This document shows positions 1 to 6,558 of a DNA stretch of 7,645 nucleotides, in pieces. The translations under genes and the position numbers were made by a program. Position 1 is the first letter of the stretch, and the number at the start of each line of letters is the position of its first letter. Under the pieces are notes generated by a model that searched no databases, was not told the DNA's origin, and saw only the letters and a list, made by a program, of their open reading frames with translations. The DNA is from Burkholderiales bacterium RIFCSPHIGHO2_12_FULL_61_11 (GTDB lineage: Bacteria; Pseudomonadota; Gammaproteobacteria; Burkholderiales; Burkholderiaceae_C): positions 1-7,645 of the forward strand of contig MERZ01000145.1 in the NCBI GenBank assembly GCA_001770785.1, in the 5' to 3' direction.

Positions 1-184
1 CCTCTCGCTGGACCGCTATGACCTGATGCGCGCAGCGCAAAAAGACGCCCAACCCATTCCGAGCAAGCTGGTGCCTATCAACGAATCACCGGTGATGCCG
101 CCGCAGCTGCCGGCCCAATTACCGGTTCAATGGCCTCCTCAATCGAGCCCGGCGCAGCCCTTTCAAACAGCCCCCGACAGGTAA
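1..184 (+). CDS. gspD: GspD, type II secretion secretin, C-terminal end (partial)
   Basis: This is the last 60 codons of an open frame that enters from the left edge (first full codon at 2) and stops at TAA 182-184. The peptide starts LSLDRYDLMRAAQ, which resembles the conserved tail after the secretin domain in GspD, where a short helix is followed by a variable end. It finishes in a proline- and glutamine-rich tail. GspD forms the outer-membrane channel of the type II secretion system. The identification leans on gspE starting 2 bp after the stop and gspF following, the usual D-E-F order. The secretin domain itself lies outside the window, so the call rests on the short tail and the context. 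Confidence 0.82.
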   Translation, partial: LSLDRYDLMRAAQKDAQPIPSKLVPINESPVMPPQLPAQLPVQWPPQSSPAQPFQTAPDR

Positions 185-186
185 GC

Positions 187-1575
187 ATGCGCTACTTGCT
201 GCCGTATGCTTTTGCCCGTACCCACCAGCTGCTGCTGGGCGAGGACGCGGGCCAACTGACCCTGTGGCTACACGCTGCGAGCGACCGACAGGCCCTGAGC
301 GAGGTGCTGCGCCGCTACGAGGTGCAAGCGCTTGAAACCCTGGCCGCCGAAACGCTGGCCCAACGCATCAGCACGGCCTATGCGCAGGGCGAGTCCAGCG
401 CGGCCTCCGTGGTGAGTGAGGTCGAATCCGACATCGATCTCTCGCGCATGATGCAAGAGCTGCCCGCCGTGGAGGACTTGCTCGAAACGTCTGATGACGC
501 GCCCATCATCCGCATGCTCAATGCCCTGCTCACGCAGGCCGCGCGCGACGGCGCCAGCGACATTCATATCGAACCCTACGAGCGGCATTCCTCAGTGCGT
601 TTTCGCGTCGACGGCACGCTGCGCGAGGTGGTGCAACCCAACCGCGCCCTGCATGCCGCGCTGATCTCGCGCCTGAAGATCATGGCCGAGCTGGACATCG
701 CCGAAAAGCGCTTGCCGCAGGACGGGCGCATCTCGCTGCGCATTGGCACGCGGGCCGTCGACGTGCGCGTTTCCACGCTGCCCAACGCGCACGGCGAGCG
801 CGCCGTGCTGCGCCTGCTGGACAAAAGCGGCGGCAAACTCACGCTGGCCGCGGTGGGCATGCAGGGCGATACCCTGACGCGCTTCGAGGGCCTGATTGCC
901 CAGCCGCACGGCATCATTCTGGTGACCGGGCCCACCGGTTCGGGCAAGACCACCACCCTGTATGCCGCCCTGGGCAAGCTCGACGCGTCAAGCGCCAACA
1001 TCATGACGGTGGAAGACCCGATCGAATACGAGCTGCCGGGCGTCGGCCAAACACAGGTCAACCCCAAGATCGACCTCGACTTTGCCAAAGCGCTGCGCGC
1101 CATCCTGCGCCAGGACCCGGACATCATCATGATCGGCGAAATCCGCGACTTTGAAACGGCGCAGATCGCCATTCAGGCCTCGCTCACCGGCCACCTCGTG
1201 CTGGCCACGCTGCACACCAACGATGCGGCGAGCGCCGTCACGCGCCTGACCGACATGGGCGTGGAGCCTTTTCTGCTGAGCTCTTCCCTGCTGGGCGTGC
1301 TGGCGCAGCGCCTGGTGCGCAAGCTGTGCCTGCATTGCAAAGGCGCGGGTTGCGCTGAGTGCAGCCACACCGGCTACAGCGGCCGCACCGGTGTCTTTGA
1401 ACTACTGGTGACCAACGAAGCCATCCGCGCACTGATTCACCGCCAAGCCAGTGAGGCCGACATCCGCAACGCCGCTGTCGCCCAAGGCATGACGCTGATG
1501 CGCGAAGACGGCGAAAGACTGGTCGCCACGGGCATCACTTCCCGCGAAGAACTGGTGCGCGTGACGCGGGATTAA
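187..1575 (+). CDS. gspE: GspE, type II secretion system assembly ATPase
   Basis: This is the cytoplasmic hexameric ATPase that powers pseudopilus assembly in type II secretion. It has 462 residues, normal for the family. The N-terminus MRYLLPYAFARTHQ is typical of GspE rather than the pilus ATPase PilB. Visible motifs are Walker A GPTGSGKT at 248-255, Asp box with EDP at 276-278, Walker B region DPDIIMIGEIRD at 310-321, and His box GHLVLATLHTND at 335-346. Four cysteines follow at 381, 384, 389 and 392, the zinc-binding C-terminal motif, but the two CxxC pairs are only four residues apart. I chose ATG 187 over the in-frame ATG at 130: it has AGG at 179-181 just upstream, sits 2 bp after the gspD stop, and begins at the conserved residues, whereas the longer form would overlap gspD by 55 bp. 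It lies in one operon with gspD and gspF. Confidence 0.96.
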   Translation: MRYLLPYAFARTHQLLLGEDAGQLTLWLHAASDRQALSEVLRRYEVQALETLAAETLAQRISTAYAQGESSAASVVSEVESDIDLSRMMQELPAVEDLLETSDDAPIIRMLNALLTQAARDGASDIHIEPYERHSSVRFRVDGTLREVVQPNRALHAALISRLKIMAELDIAEKRLPQDGRISLRIGTRAVDVRVSTLPNAHGERAVLRLLDKSGGKLTLAAVGMQGDTLTRFEGLIAQPHGIILVTGPTGSGKTTTLYAALGKLDASSANIMTVEDPIEYELPGVGQTQVNPKIDLDFAKALRAILRQDPDIIMIGEIRDFETAQIAIQASLTGHLVLATLHTNDAASAVTRLTDMGVEPFLLSSSLLGVLAQRLVRKLCLHCKGAGCAECSHTGYSGRTGVFELLVTNEAIRALIHRQASEADIRNAAVAQGMTLMREDGERLVATGITSREELVRVTRD

Positions 1576-1579
1576 CCAC

Positions 1580-2824
1580 ATGCCCGCCTTTTCATTCGAA
1601 GCGCTCGACAGCGACGGACGGACCGCCAAAGGCGTGATCGAAGCCGACACCGCGCGAGCCGCCCGCGGCCTGTTGCGGGCTCGGGGCATGGCGCCGCTGG
1701 GCGTGGATGCGGTCGCGCACGGCGCGAGCCATGCCGACAGCGCGATCCGCCAGGGACTGTCACTCAACCCGACCCTGTGGCGCTCGCGCGTCTTCAACGC
1801 AGCAGCGCTGGCGATCTGGACACGCCAGCTTGCCGGGCTGGTGGCCGCCGGCCTGCCGCTGGAGCGAGCCCTGACGGCGCTGGCCGACGAGGCCGAGGAT
1901 GAGCGCGAGCGGGGACTCGTTGCCGCGCTGCGCGCCGAAGTCAACGCCGGATCCAGCTTCGCCAAGGCGCTAGGCTTGTACCCGCGCGAGTTCGCCGACA
2001 TTTATGTGGCGGTGGTGGGTGCGGGCGAGCAAAGCGGCCACCTGGGGCTGGTGCTGGAGCGACTGGCCACCGACCTCGAAGAACGTCTGGCCCTGCAAGC
2101 CAAGCTGATAGGCGCGGCGCTGTACCCGGCCATCGTGACCTGCGTGGCCTTTGTCATTGTGCTGTTTCTGGTCGGCTACGTGGTGCCGCAGGTCGCCAAT
2201 GTATTTGCCGGCAGCAAGCGGGCCCTGCCCTGGCTCACCGTGGCCATGCTGGCCATCAGCCAGTTTGTAAGGAGCTTTGGCCTCTGGATGCTGCTGGCTC
2301 TTTTCTTGATGGCAATCGCCGGCCGCTACGCCTTGACCATGGAGGGTTTTCGCTTGCGCTTTGATGCCGCCTGGCTGAACCTGCCAATCATTGGCAAGCT
2401 GGCCCGCAGCTACAACGCAGCGCGTTTTGCCGCCACGCTGGCCATGCTGGCCGCCGCGGGCGTGCCGATTCTCAAGGCCCTGCAGGCGGCCGCTGAAACG
2501 CTGCACAACCGTGCCATGCGCGCCGATGCGCTCGACGCGCTGGTGCTGGTGCGCGAAGGCGCGCCGCTGGCTTCCGCGCTGGCGGGCAAAAAGCGTTTTC
2601 CCGGGCTGCTGTCCATGTTCGACCGCCTGGGCGAGCAAACCGGCACGCTGGCCGTCATGCTGCTGCGCGCCGCCACACAGCTCAGCACCGAGGTCCAGCG
2701 CCGCGCCATGCAACTTGCCACCATCCTGGAGCCACTGCTGATTGTGGCCATGGGCGGGGTGGTCATGCTGATCGTGCTGGCGGTACTGCTGCCCATCATC
2801 CAGCTCAACCAGCTGGTGCGCTAA
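1580..2824 (+). CDS. gspF: GspF, type II secretion inner-membrane platform protein
   Basis: This polytopic inner-membrane protein of the type II secretion platform contacts GspE, GspL and GspM. It has 414 residues, close to the usual 400-410. Two copies of the GspF/PilC domain are visible. The first begins near WTRQLAGLVAAGLPLERAL (80-98) with GEQSG at 150 and a membrane segment at about 181-205. The second begins near FAATLAMLAAAGVPILKAL (283-301) with GEQTG at 351-355 and a C-terminal membrane segment at about 383-409. Another hydrophobic stretch lies near 234-250. The end, LPIIQLNQLVR, is typical of GspF. The ATG is 4 bp after the gspE stop, so the two genes are cotranscribed and probably translationally coupled. 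No gspG follows: the next gene is convergent murB, so gspF closes the operon and the pseudopilin genes must lie elsewhere, probably upstream. Confidence 0.96.
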   Translation: MPAFSFEALDSDGRTAKGVIEADTARAARGLLRARGMAPLGVDAVAHGASHADSAIRQGLSLNPTLWRSRVFNAAALAIWTRQLAGLVAAGLPLERALTALADEAEDERERGLVAALRAEVNAGSSFAKALGLYPREFADIYVAVVGAGEQSGHLGLVLERLATDLEERLALQAKLIGAALYPAIVTCVAFVIVLFLVGYVVPQVANVFAGSKRALPWLTVAMLAISQFVRSFGLWMLLALFLMAIAGRYALTMEGFRLRFDAAWLNLPIIGKLARSYNAARFAATLAMLAAAGVPILKALQAAAETLHNRAMRADALDALVLVREGAPLASALAGKKRFPGLLSMFDRLGEQTGTLAVMLLRAATQLSTEVQRRAMQLATILEPLLIVAMGGVVMLIVLAVLLPIIQLNQLVR

Positions 2825-2890
2825 TTTTCAAAGATGTTAAGTTCAATTTGCGAAACACGACATAGGTCAACAATGCCCATCTAAAAACGA

Positions 2891-2946
2891 AAAATTGCGA
2901 TCAAGCCCTTTATGGACGGGCGCTACAAGCTGCTGAATTCATAGCG
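2891..2946. repeat. Probable short interspersed repeat in the gspF-murB gap
   Basis: The 155-bp gap between convergent gspF and murB (2825-2979) is clearly more AT-rich than its surroundings and has no gene. It contains a segment with the core TGGACGGGCGCTACAAGCT (2913-2931), flanked by TCAAGCCC on the left and ending near CATAGC. The layout resembles short interspersed repeats I associate with Comamonadaceae intergenic regions; that link is recall, not a search. A related core, TGAACGGGCGC, appears at 6748-6758 in the acyl-CoA synthetase gene, on the same strand. GCCC at 2905-2908 can pair with GGGC at 2918-2921. Read on the minus strand this small hairpin is followed by two T-runs, so it may help end murB transcription, though the spacing is not that of a classic terminator. 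Boundaries are approximate. Confidence 0.4.
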
Positions 2947-2979
2947 TCCAGGAGTTCATCGCCAAGCTCAAAATAAAAT

Positions 2980-4044
2980 TCACACCACCACCGGTTCAGG
3001 CTCCAGCCGGATGCCAAAGCGTTCGTACACGCTGATCTGAATCGCCTTGGCCAGCGTCATCACTTCACCCCCTGTCACCGGGTTGCTGGCGCCGCCGCGG
3101 TTGACCAGCACCAGTGCCTGCTTGTCATGAACGCCTGCATTGCCGACCGACTTCCCCTTCCAGCCGCAGGCGTCAATCAACCAGCCGGCCGCGAGCTTGA
3201 CCGAGCCGTCGGCCAGGCGGTAGTGAACAATTTTTGGATCACGCTGAATGATGTCGGCGCATTGCTCGGGCGAGACCGTCGGGTTTTTGAAGAAGCTGCC
3301 GGCATTGCCGATGACCTTCGGATCTGGCAGCTTGGCCCGCCGGATGTCGCAAATCCACTCATAAATTTGTAGCGCGTCAGGCGCGTTAATCTTCGACTGC
3401 AGCATCTTTTTTTCAATATCCGCATAGCCCAGCACAGGCTTCCATGCCTTCGGCAATGAAAATCGCACGCGCGTGATCAGCGCCTTGCTGGCCAGGCCGA
3501 AGCCCGGCGCGCCAGTACGGCTCGCCTTGCTGCTGTGTTTGAACACTGAATCGCGGTAGCCAAACGCGCATTGCGCCGCATTGAGCGTAAAGCTTTGGCC
3601 GCTCGTCAAATCCACGGCCTCAAGCGACTCAAAACGGTCTTGCAGCTCGACCCCATAGGCGCCGATATTTTGCACCGGCGTGGCCCCCACCGTGCCCGGA
3701 ATCAGCGCCAGATTTTCCAGGCCCGGGTAGCCGTTTTGCAGGGTCCAGGTGACCAGATCGTGCCAGTTTTCACCGGCGCCAGCCTCCACAATCCAGGATT
3801 TGGCGTTCTCGCTGACAAGCTGCCGGCCCATGATCTCCACCTTGAGCACCAGCGGCTTGACGTCGCCCGTCAGCACGATGTTGCTGCCACCGCCCAGGAT
3901 AAATTTGGGCGCAGCGCGCAGGGCGGTGTCTTGCAGCACGGCGGCAATATCGGCATGACTGCCCACCCGGACCAGGGTGAGCGCCTTGGCCACGATGCCA
4001 AAGCTGTTGAAAGACTGGAGTGGAACGTTTTTCTCGACTAACAT
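2980..4044 (-). CDS. murB: MurB, UDP-N-acetylenolpyruvoylglucosamine reductase
   Basis: This FAD-dependent cytoplasmic enzyme reduces UDP-GlcNAc-enolpyruvate to UDP-MurNAc with NADPH, the second committed step of peptidoglycan precursor synthesis. It has 354 residues, matching the longer E. coli-type MurB. The N-terminal FAD-binding half shows NSFGIVAKA (13-21), GGGSN at 51-55, and the run [20 protein letters not shown] at 112-131. GYRDS at 162-166 carries the conserved active-site Arg164. [10 protein letters not shown] contains the proton-donating Ser250, and LEPE near the end carries the likely catalytic Glu350. The protein ends four residues later (PVVV), a shorter tail than in E. coli. 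The ATG is fixed by an in-frame TGA at 4057-4059. The ribosome-binding site is weak (a GAGGGG-like stretch well upstream). The gene is convergent with gspF and divergent from yajQ, so it is probably monocistronic. Confidence 0.96.
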   Translation of the reverse strand: MLVEKNVPLQSFNSFGIVAKALTLVRVGSHADIAAVLQDTALRAAPKFILGGGSNIVLTGDVKPLVLKVEIMGRQLVSENAKSWIVEAGAGENWHDLVTWTLQNGYPGLENLALIPGTVGATPVQNIGAYGVELQDRFESLEAVDLTSGQSFTLNAAQCAFGYRDSVFKHSSKASRTGAPGFGLASKALITRVRFSLPKAWKPVLGYADIEKKMLQSKINAPDALQIYEWICDIRRAKLPDPKVIGNAGSFFKNPTVSPEQCADIIQRDPKIVHYRLADGSVKLAAGWLIDACGWKGKSVGNAGVHDKQALVLVNRGGASNPVTGGEVMTLAKAIQISVYERFGIRLEPEPVVV

Positions 4045-4087
4045 GACGGGATTGTCTCACCCCTCACTTCTGAAAAAGACTTGCACC

Positions 4088-4573
4088 ATGCCCTCTTTTG
4101 ATACCGTTCTTGAAGCCGATCTGGTCAAGGTCAAAAACGCCGTTGAAAATTCGGCCAAGGAAATTGCGACGCGCTTTGACTTCAAAGGCACACCCGCCTC
4201 GATTGAACTGAAAGACAAGGAGATCACACTGATTGGCGACAGCGATTTCCAGCTCGATCAGATCAACGACATCTTGCGCAACAAACTCACCAAGGCCGGC
4301 GTTGACGTGCGGTTTCTGGACATCGGCAAGGTTGAAAAGATAGGTGGCGACAAGGTCAAGCAGCTGACCAAGGTGCGCAACGGCATTGAAACCGAGCAGG
4401 CCAAGAAAATCCAGCAACTCATCAAGGGCAGCAAGATCAAGGTGCAAGCTTCGATTCAGGGCGACGCGGTGCGCGTGACCGGTGCCAAGCGCGATGACCT
4501 GCAAGCCGCCCAGGCGCTGATTCGCGCCGAAATCAGCGATTTCCCGATAAGTTTCAACAACCAGCGGGATTAG
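4088..4573 (+). CDS. yajQ: YajQ family nucleotide-binding protein (UPF0234)
   Basis: This small cytoplasmic protein of the YajQ family has 161 residues, the usual length. It starts with the family signature [20 protein letters not shown], followed by [12 protein letters not shown] near 24-35, [14 protein letters not shown] in the middle, and ends [13 protein letters not shown]. The family has two ferredoxin-like folds. A Xanthomonas member has been reported to bind cyclic di-GMP and influence transcription, and other members bind nucleotides; whether this one does is unknown. The frame is open upstream to ATG codons at 3977 and 4043, but those would overlap murB on the other strand and lack the conserved first residues, so ATG 4088 is used. 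The ribosome-binding site is poor (an A-rich GAAAAAGA 11 bp upstream). No cotranscribed neighbour is visible. Confidence 0.95.
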   Translation: MPSFDTVLEADLVKVKNAVENSAKEIATRFDFKGTPASIELKDKEITLIGDSDFQLDQINDILRNKLTKAGVDVRFLDIGKVEKIGGDKVKQLTKVRNGIETEQAKKIQQLIKGSKIKVQASIQGDAVRVTGAKRDDLQAAQALIRAEISDFPISFNNQRD

Positions 4574-4610
4574 AGCCTCCCCCCACGCTTTTCACTGCGT
4601 GTAATGCGCT

Positions 4611-4626
4611 GCCCCCCCGAGGGGGC
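4611..4626 (+). terminator. GC hairpin downstream of yajQ, possible weak terminator
   Basis: A perfect 6-bp stem of G and C pairs closes a CCGA loop, 38 bp after the yajQ stop. There is no downstream T-run, so it is not a standard intrinsic terminator. It may stall polymerase or protect the 3' end of the yajQ message, or it may simply be part of a repeat. Confidence 0.3.
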
Positions 4627-4660
4627 TGACCTCGCTTGGGGCGGCCCGGCGCGGCGGCCT

Positions 4661-4704
4661 GCAGCCCGTCGGGCTCAAAGAATCGAAGCGAAAATTCGGA
4701 TGGG
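4661..4704 (+). repeat. 44-bp direct repeat, copy 1 (left of plsY)
   Basis: This segment aligns without gaps to 5481-5524, with 40 of 44 bases identical. The identical core is 23 bases, 4677-4699 here. It opens with a small hairpin: AGCC at 4663-4666 pairs with GGCT at 4672-4675. The four mismatches all leave that stem intact. With copy 2 it brackets plsY in the same orientation. Confidence 0.8.
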
Positions 4705-4806
4705 GAAACATAGCCCCGACGCGTCGCATCGCATTCCGTTTCAGATGAAGCGAAAAACAAGCTGATGACCCTGGACAAGCGTGACTGGCACCCTCCTGGA
4801 GCGGCC

Positions 4807-5454
4807 TTATTTGCTAATTTTTCCAGGCTGTCTGGACGCCCCCAGTTTCGATTCAGTGCCTTTGAGGAGCTTGTTGATGTTGTCGCGATGCCGGTACATC
4901 AGCAGCGCGCTGATGGCAATGATGGCCAGCAGTATGCTCTTGTCGACATACCAGGCCGCCCGGTCCCCAAGCAGGTAATACAGGGGCGTAGCGACCGCGG
5001 TGGCCAGCGACGCCAGCGACGAATAACGCGAAAAATACGCGACGATCAGCCAGGTTGCCAGCGTGGCCAGGCCCAGCACCCAGCTGATTCCCAGCACCAC
5101 GCCCGCCGCTGTGGCCACGCCTTTGCCGCCTTTGAACTGGAAAAACACTGGGTACAAATGCCCGATGAAGGCCGCCAGACCGACGGCCGCGACGGTTCCG
5201 TCGCCCAGACCGTAGTCGCCGCCAAACGACTTCACCAGCACCACGGCCAGCCAGCCTTTCAGGCCATCGAGCAGCAAAGTCGCCACTGCCGCCACCTTGC
5301 TGCCGGAGCGCAGCACGTTGGTGGCACCCGGATTTTTGCTGCCAAAGCTGCGTGGGTCTTTCAGGCCCATGGCCTTGCTGACGATGATCGCAAAAGACAG
5401 CGACCCGAGCAGGTAGGCCAGCAACGTGGCACCAATTGAGTATGCGTAATCCAA
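4807..5454 (-). CDS. plsY: PlsY, acyl-phosphate:glycerol-3-phosphate acyltransferase
   Basis: This integral inner-membrane enzyme transfers an acyl group from acyl-phosphate (made by PlsX) to position 1 of glycerol-3-phosphate, the first step of phospholipid synthesis in most bacteria. It has 215 residues, typical length. Conserved motifs are GS at 17-18, [17 protein letters not shown] at 33-49, [18 protein letters not shown] at 98-115, and SRYSSLAS at 142-149. Hydrophobic segments lie at about 4-24, 53-76, 84-105, 117-140, 150-163 and 172-187, as expected for a multi-span PlsY. The start is TTG at 5454-5452: no ATG fits, an in-frame TAA lies six codons upstream (5470-5472), and a strong AGGGAG sits six bases before the TTG. 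It is convergent with yajQ and divergent from the OmpA-domain gene, so probably monocistronic. Confidence 0.96.
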   Translation of the reverse strand: MDYAYSIGATLLAYLLGSLSFAIIVSKAMGLKDPRSFGSKNPGATNVLRSGSKVAAVATLLLDGLKGWLAVVLVKSFGGDYGLGDGTVAAVGLAAFIGHLYPVFFQFKGGKGVATAAGVVLGISWVLGLATLATWLIVAYFSRYSSLASLATAVATPLYYLLGDRAAWYVDKSILLAIIAISALLMYRHRDNINKLLKGTESKLGASRQPGKISK

Positions 5455-5460
5455 GTGAAT

Positions 5461-5466
5461 CTCCCT
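5461..5466 (-). promoter_or_regulatory. Ribosome-binding site deciding the plsY TTG start
   Basis: AGGGAG on the minus strand, six bases before the TTG at 5454-5452. It is the main support for a non-ATG start here. Confidence 0.8.
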
Positions 5467-5480
5467 TTGTTATTCGACTA

Positions 5481-5524
5481 GCAGCCTGCCGGGCTTAAAG
5501 AATCGAAGCGAAAATTCGGCTGGG
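5481..5524 (+). repeat. 44-bp direct repeat, copy 2 (in the plsY upstream region)
   Basis: This is the partner of 4661-4704, 820 bp away in the same orientation, with 40 of 44 identical positions. Its small hairpin is kept with a different loop: AGCC at 5483-5486 pairs with GGCT at 5492-5495. It begins 26 bp before the plsY start codon, so it lies in the plsY leader or promoter. Confidence 0.8.
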
Positions 5525-5550
5525 CGAGGACAGATTTTGTCGATTTTTCA

Positions 5551-5573
5551 GGTCAATAGTTATTCTATTGATC
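5551..5573. promoter_or_regulatory. AT-rich inverted repeat, candidate operator
   Basis: TCAATAG at 5553-5559 and CTATTGA at 5565-5571 form a perfect 7-bp inverted repeat around TTATT. Adding the outer two bases on each side gives 8 of 9 matched pairs. It overlaps the -10 of the candidate plus-strand promoter (TTGTCG 5537-5542, TATTCT 5561-5566). The size and symmetry fit a dimeric regulator's site, but I cannot name a regulator, and it could equally be a chance palindrome in AT-rich DNA. Confidence 0.35.
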
Positions 5574-5816
5574 AAGAAAGCGGCTATGGACCATCCAGGC
5601 AGATTTGCAGCCAATTTCCTTTAAGTCCGACAGGCTACCTGAGCGCACTGCACCGATTTTGCACCCAACAGAGTGACGCAAACCTGCGGATCAGGCTCCA
5701 AAGGCCGTTTTCTTGCGCTTATCAGCGCCCTTGTCTTACAACTCCTCACTGCCGGGCTGGCTATCATCTCTTCGGCAGCGCTTGAATGCGCGCTCGATTC
5801 AAAACCCATTCATTCC

Positions 5817-5822
5817 GAGGAG
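5817..5822 (+). promoter_or_regulatory. Ribosome-binding site of the OmpA-domain lipoprotein gene
   Basis: GAGGAG seven bases before ATG 5830. It decides the start against the in-frame ATG at 5713, which has no such site and would bury the lipoprotein signal 39 residues inside the protein. Confidence 0.85.
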
Positions 5823-5829
5823 CACTTCC

Positions 5830-6495
5830 ATGAGAAAACGAGTCATTACATCCCTGGCCGCCGCAACGCTGGCCGTTGCCGCTCTTTCAGGCTGCGCCGA
5901 CATGACCCCGACCCAGAAGGGTACGGCCCAGGGCGCCGGCATTGGCGCGGGCCTTGGCGCACTGCTGGGTGCAGCCACGGACGGATCCAAAGGTGCGGCA
6001 ACGGGTGCGGTGCTGGGCGGAGCCCTCGGAGCCGGTGGCGGCTACCTCTGGTCCAAGAAAATGCAGGACCAGAAAATCGCCATGGAACAAGCCACTGCAG
6101 GCACCGGCGTTGCGGTCAGCCAGACTGCTGACAACCGCCTGAAGCTCGACATCCCCAGCGACATCTCGTTTGACGTGGGCCGCTCGGCCATCAAGTCCAA
6201 CTTTGCGCCCGTGCTGAACCACTTCGCCAGCAGCCTGAACCAGAACCCGATCACCACGGTCACCATCATTGGCCACACCGACAGCACCGGCTCCGACGCC
6301 ATCAACAACCCCTTGTCTTTCGACCGCGCCAATGCGGCCCGTGATTACCTGGTCAGTCGTGGCGTGGCGCCGCAGCGTATCGCCACCGATGGCCGCGGCT
6401 CGCGCGAGCCGATTGCCAGCAACGCCACGGAACAGGGCCGCGCCCAAAACCGCCGGGTCGAGATTTACGTGGCCGAACCGGTCGCGTCTCGTTAA
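5830..6495 (+). CDS. OmpA-family lipoprotein with glycine-zipper domain (YiaD-like)
   Basis: This predicted outer-membrane lipoprotein of 221 residues probably tethers the outer membrane to peptidoglycan. The signal peptide MRKRVITSLAAATLAVAALSGC ends in lipobox LSGC, with Cys22 the lipid-modified residue; the next residues (Ala, Asp) carry no inner-membrane retention Asp at +2. Residues 31-71 are a glycine zipper rich in GxxxG spacing (GAGIGAGLGALLG and repeats). An OmpA C-terminal domain follows from about 100 to 218, with GHTDSTGS at 148-155, containing the Asp151 expected to bind diaminopimelate, and GRAQNRRVEIYV near the end, with Arg208 and Arg209. The order zipper then OmpA matches YiaD-like proteins. 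It stands alone: plsY diverges upstream and a terminator follows directly. Its exact role (structural or stress-related) cannot be told from sequence. Confidence 0.92.
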   Translation: MRKRVITSLAAATLAVAALSGCADMTPTQKGTAQGAGIGAGLGALLGAATDGSKGAATGAVLGGALGAGGGYLWSKKMQDQKIAMEQATAGTGVAVSQTADNRLKLDIPSDISFDVGRSAIKSNFAPVLNHFASSLNQNPITTVTIIGHTDSTGSDAINNPLSFDRANAARDYLVSRGVAPQRIATDGRGSREPIASNATEQGRAQNRRVEIYVAEPVASR

Positions 6496-6510
6496 AAGCA
6501 GCTTCCTCTA

Positions 6511-6545
6511 GCCAAGAAAAGCACCTTCGGGTGCTTTTCTTAGGC
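6511..6545. terminator. Bidirectional intrinsic terminator with UUCG loop
   Basis: A perfect 12-bp stem, 6514-6525 with 6530-6541, closes a TTCG tetraloop through a C-G pair, the very stable cUUCGg form. GCC at 6511-6513 can pair with GGC at 6543-6545 past one bulged A. The outer stem is A-rich on one side and T-rich on the other, so it can end transcription in both directions. It starts 15 bp after the lipoprotein stop and ends 13 bp from the stop of the convergent acyl-CoA synthetase gene. Confidence 0.92.
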
Positions 6546-6558
6546 TCGCTTGCCATCC

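Larger units (their letters stand above)
4574..4806. other. Non-coding gap with GC-rich hairpins between yajQ and plsY
   Basis: These 233 bp lie between the convergent ends of yajQ (+) and plsY (-) and hold no believable gene. From the left: CACGC at 4584-4588 pairs with GCGTG at 4597-4601 around an 8-base loop; GCCCCC at 4611-4616 pairs with GGGGGC at 4621-4626 around CCGA; then comes a very GC-rich stretch to about 4660, followed by the 44-bp repeat listed separately. The 4574-4660 portion also looks like a repetitive GC-rich intergenic element of the kind common in Comamonadaceae, from recall only. The hairpins could limit read-through from either gene, but no T-tract follows them. I see nothing recognisable in 4705-4806. 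Confidence 0.5.
5455..5829. other. Divergent intergenic region between plsY and the lipoprotein gene
   Basis: These 375 bp must carry the promoters of both plsY (-) and the OmpA-domain gene (+). They contain the plsY ribosome-binding site, the second copy of the 44-bp repeat (5481-5524), an AT-rich dyad (5551-5573), and the ribosome-binding site of the lipoprotein gene. A plausible plus-strand promoter is TTGTCG (5537-5542), 18 bp, TATTCT (5561-5566). TATCAT at 5762-5767 is another possible -10 element, without a well-placed -35. Open frames here lack conserved content or a good ribosome-binding site, so I call no gene. Confidence 0.6.

Noticed and set aside
130..186. N-terminal extension of GspE from ATG 130
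   Set aside because: It would overlap gspD by 55 bp in another frame, adds residues not expected in GspE, and a better start with AGG upstream exists at 187.
1970..2713. 247-codon minus-strand open frame inside gspF
   Set aside because: It is an antisense shadow of a gene with a clear family match; its Q/H/G-rich composition is an artefact of high GC.
3977..4087. Longer YajQ starting at 3977 or 4043
   Set aside because: The extra residues lie antisense to murB and are not part of the family, whose proteins start MPSFD as at 4088.
4554..4778. Minus-strand 74-codon open frame downstream of yajQ
   Set aside because: It reads through the GC-rich repeat (FSLRFFEPDGLQAA, GRPKRGQPPRGGSA), a translation product I recognise as a common spurious prediction in this family.
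4765..5439. 224-codon plus-strand open frame across plsY
   Set aside because: It is antisense to clear plsY motifs, is rich in Q, R and H as shadows of GC-rich genes are, and shows no domain.
5537..5785. 82-codon open frame from a TTG in the plsY-lipoprotein gap
   Set aside because: No ribosome-binding site, no recognisable content, and it overlaps the likely promoter region.
5673..6131. Plus-strand open frame with a hydrophobic N-terminal stretch (LALISALVLQLLTAGLA)
   Set aside because: It looks like a signal segment at first, but has no ribosome-binding site and runs out of frame through the lipoprotein signal peptide and glycine zipper, where its sequence becomes arginine-rich nonsense.
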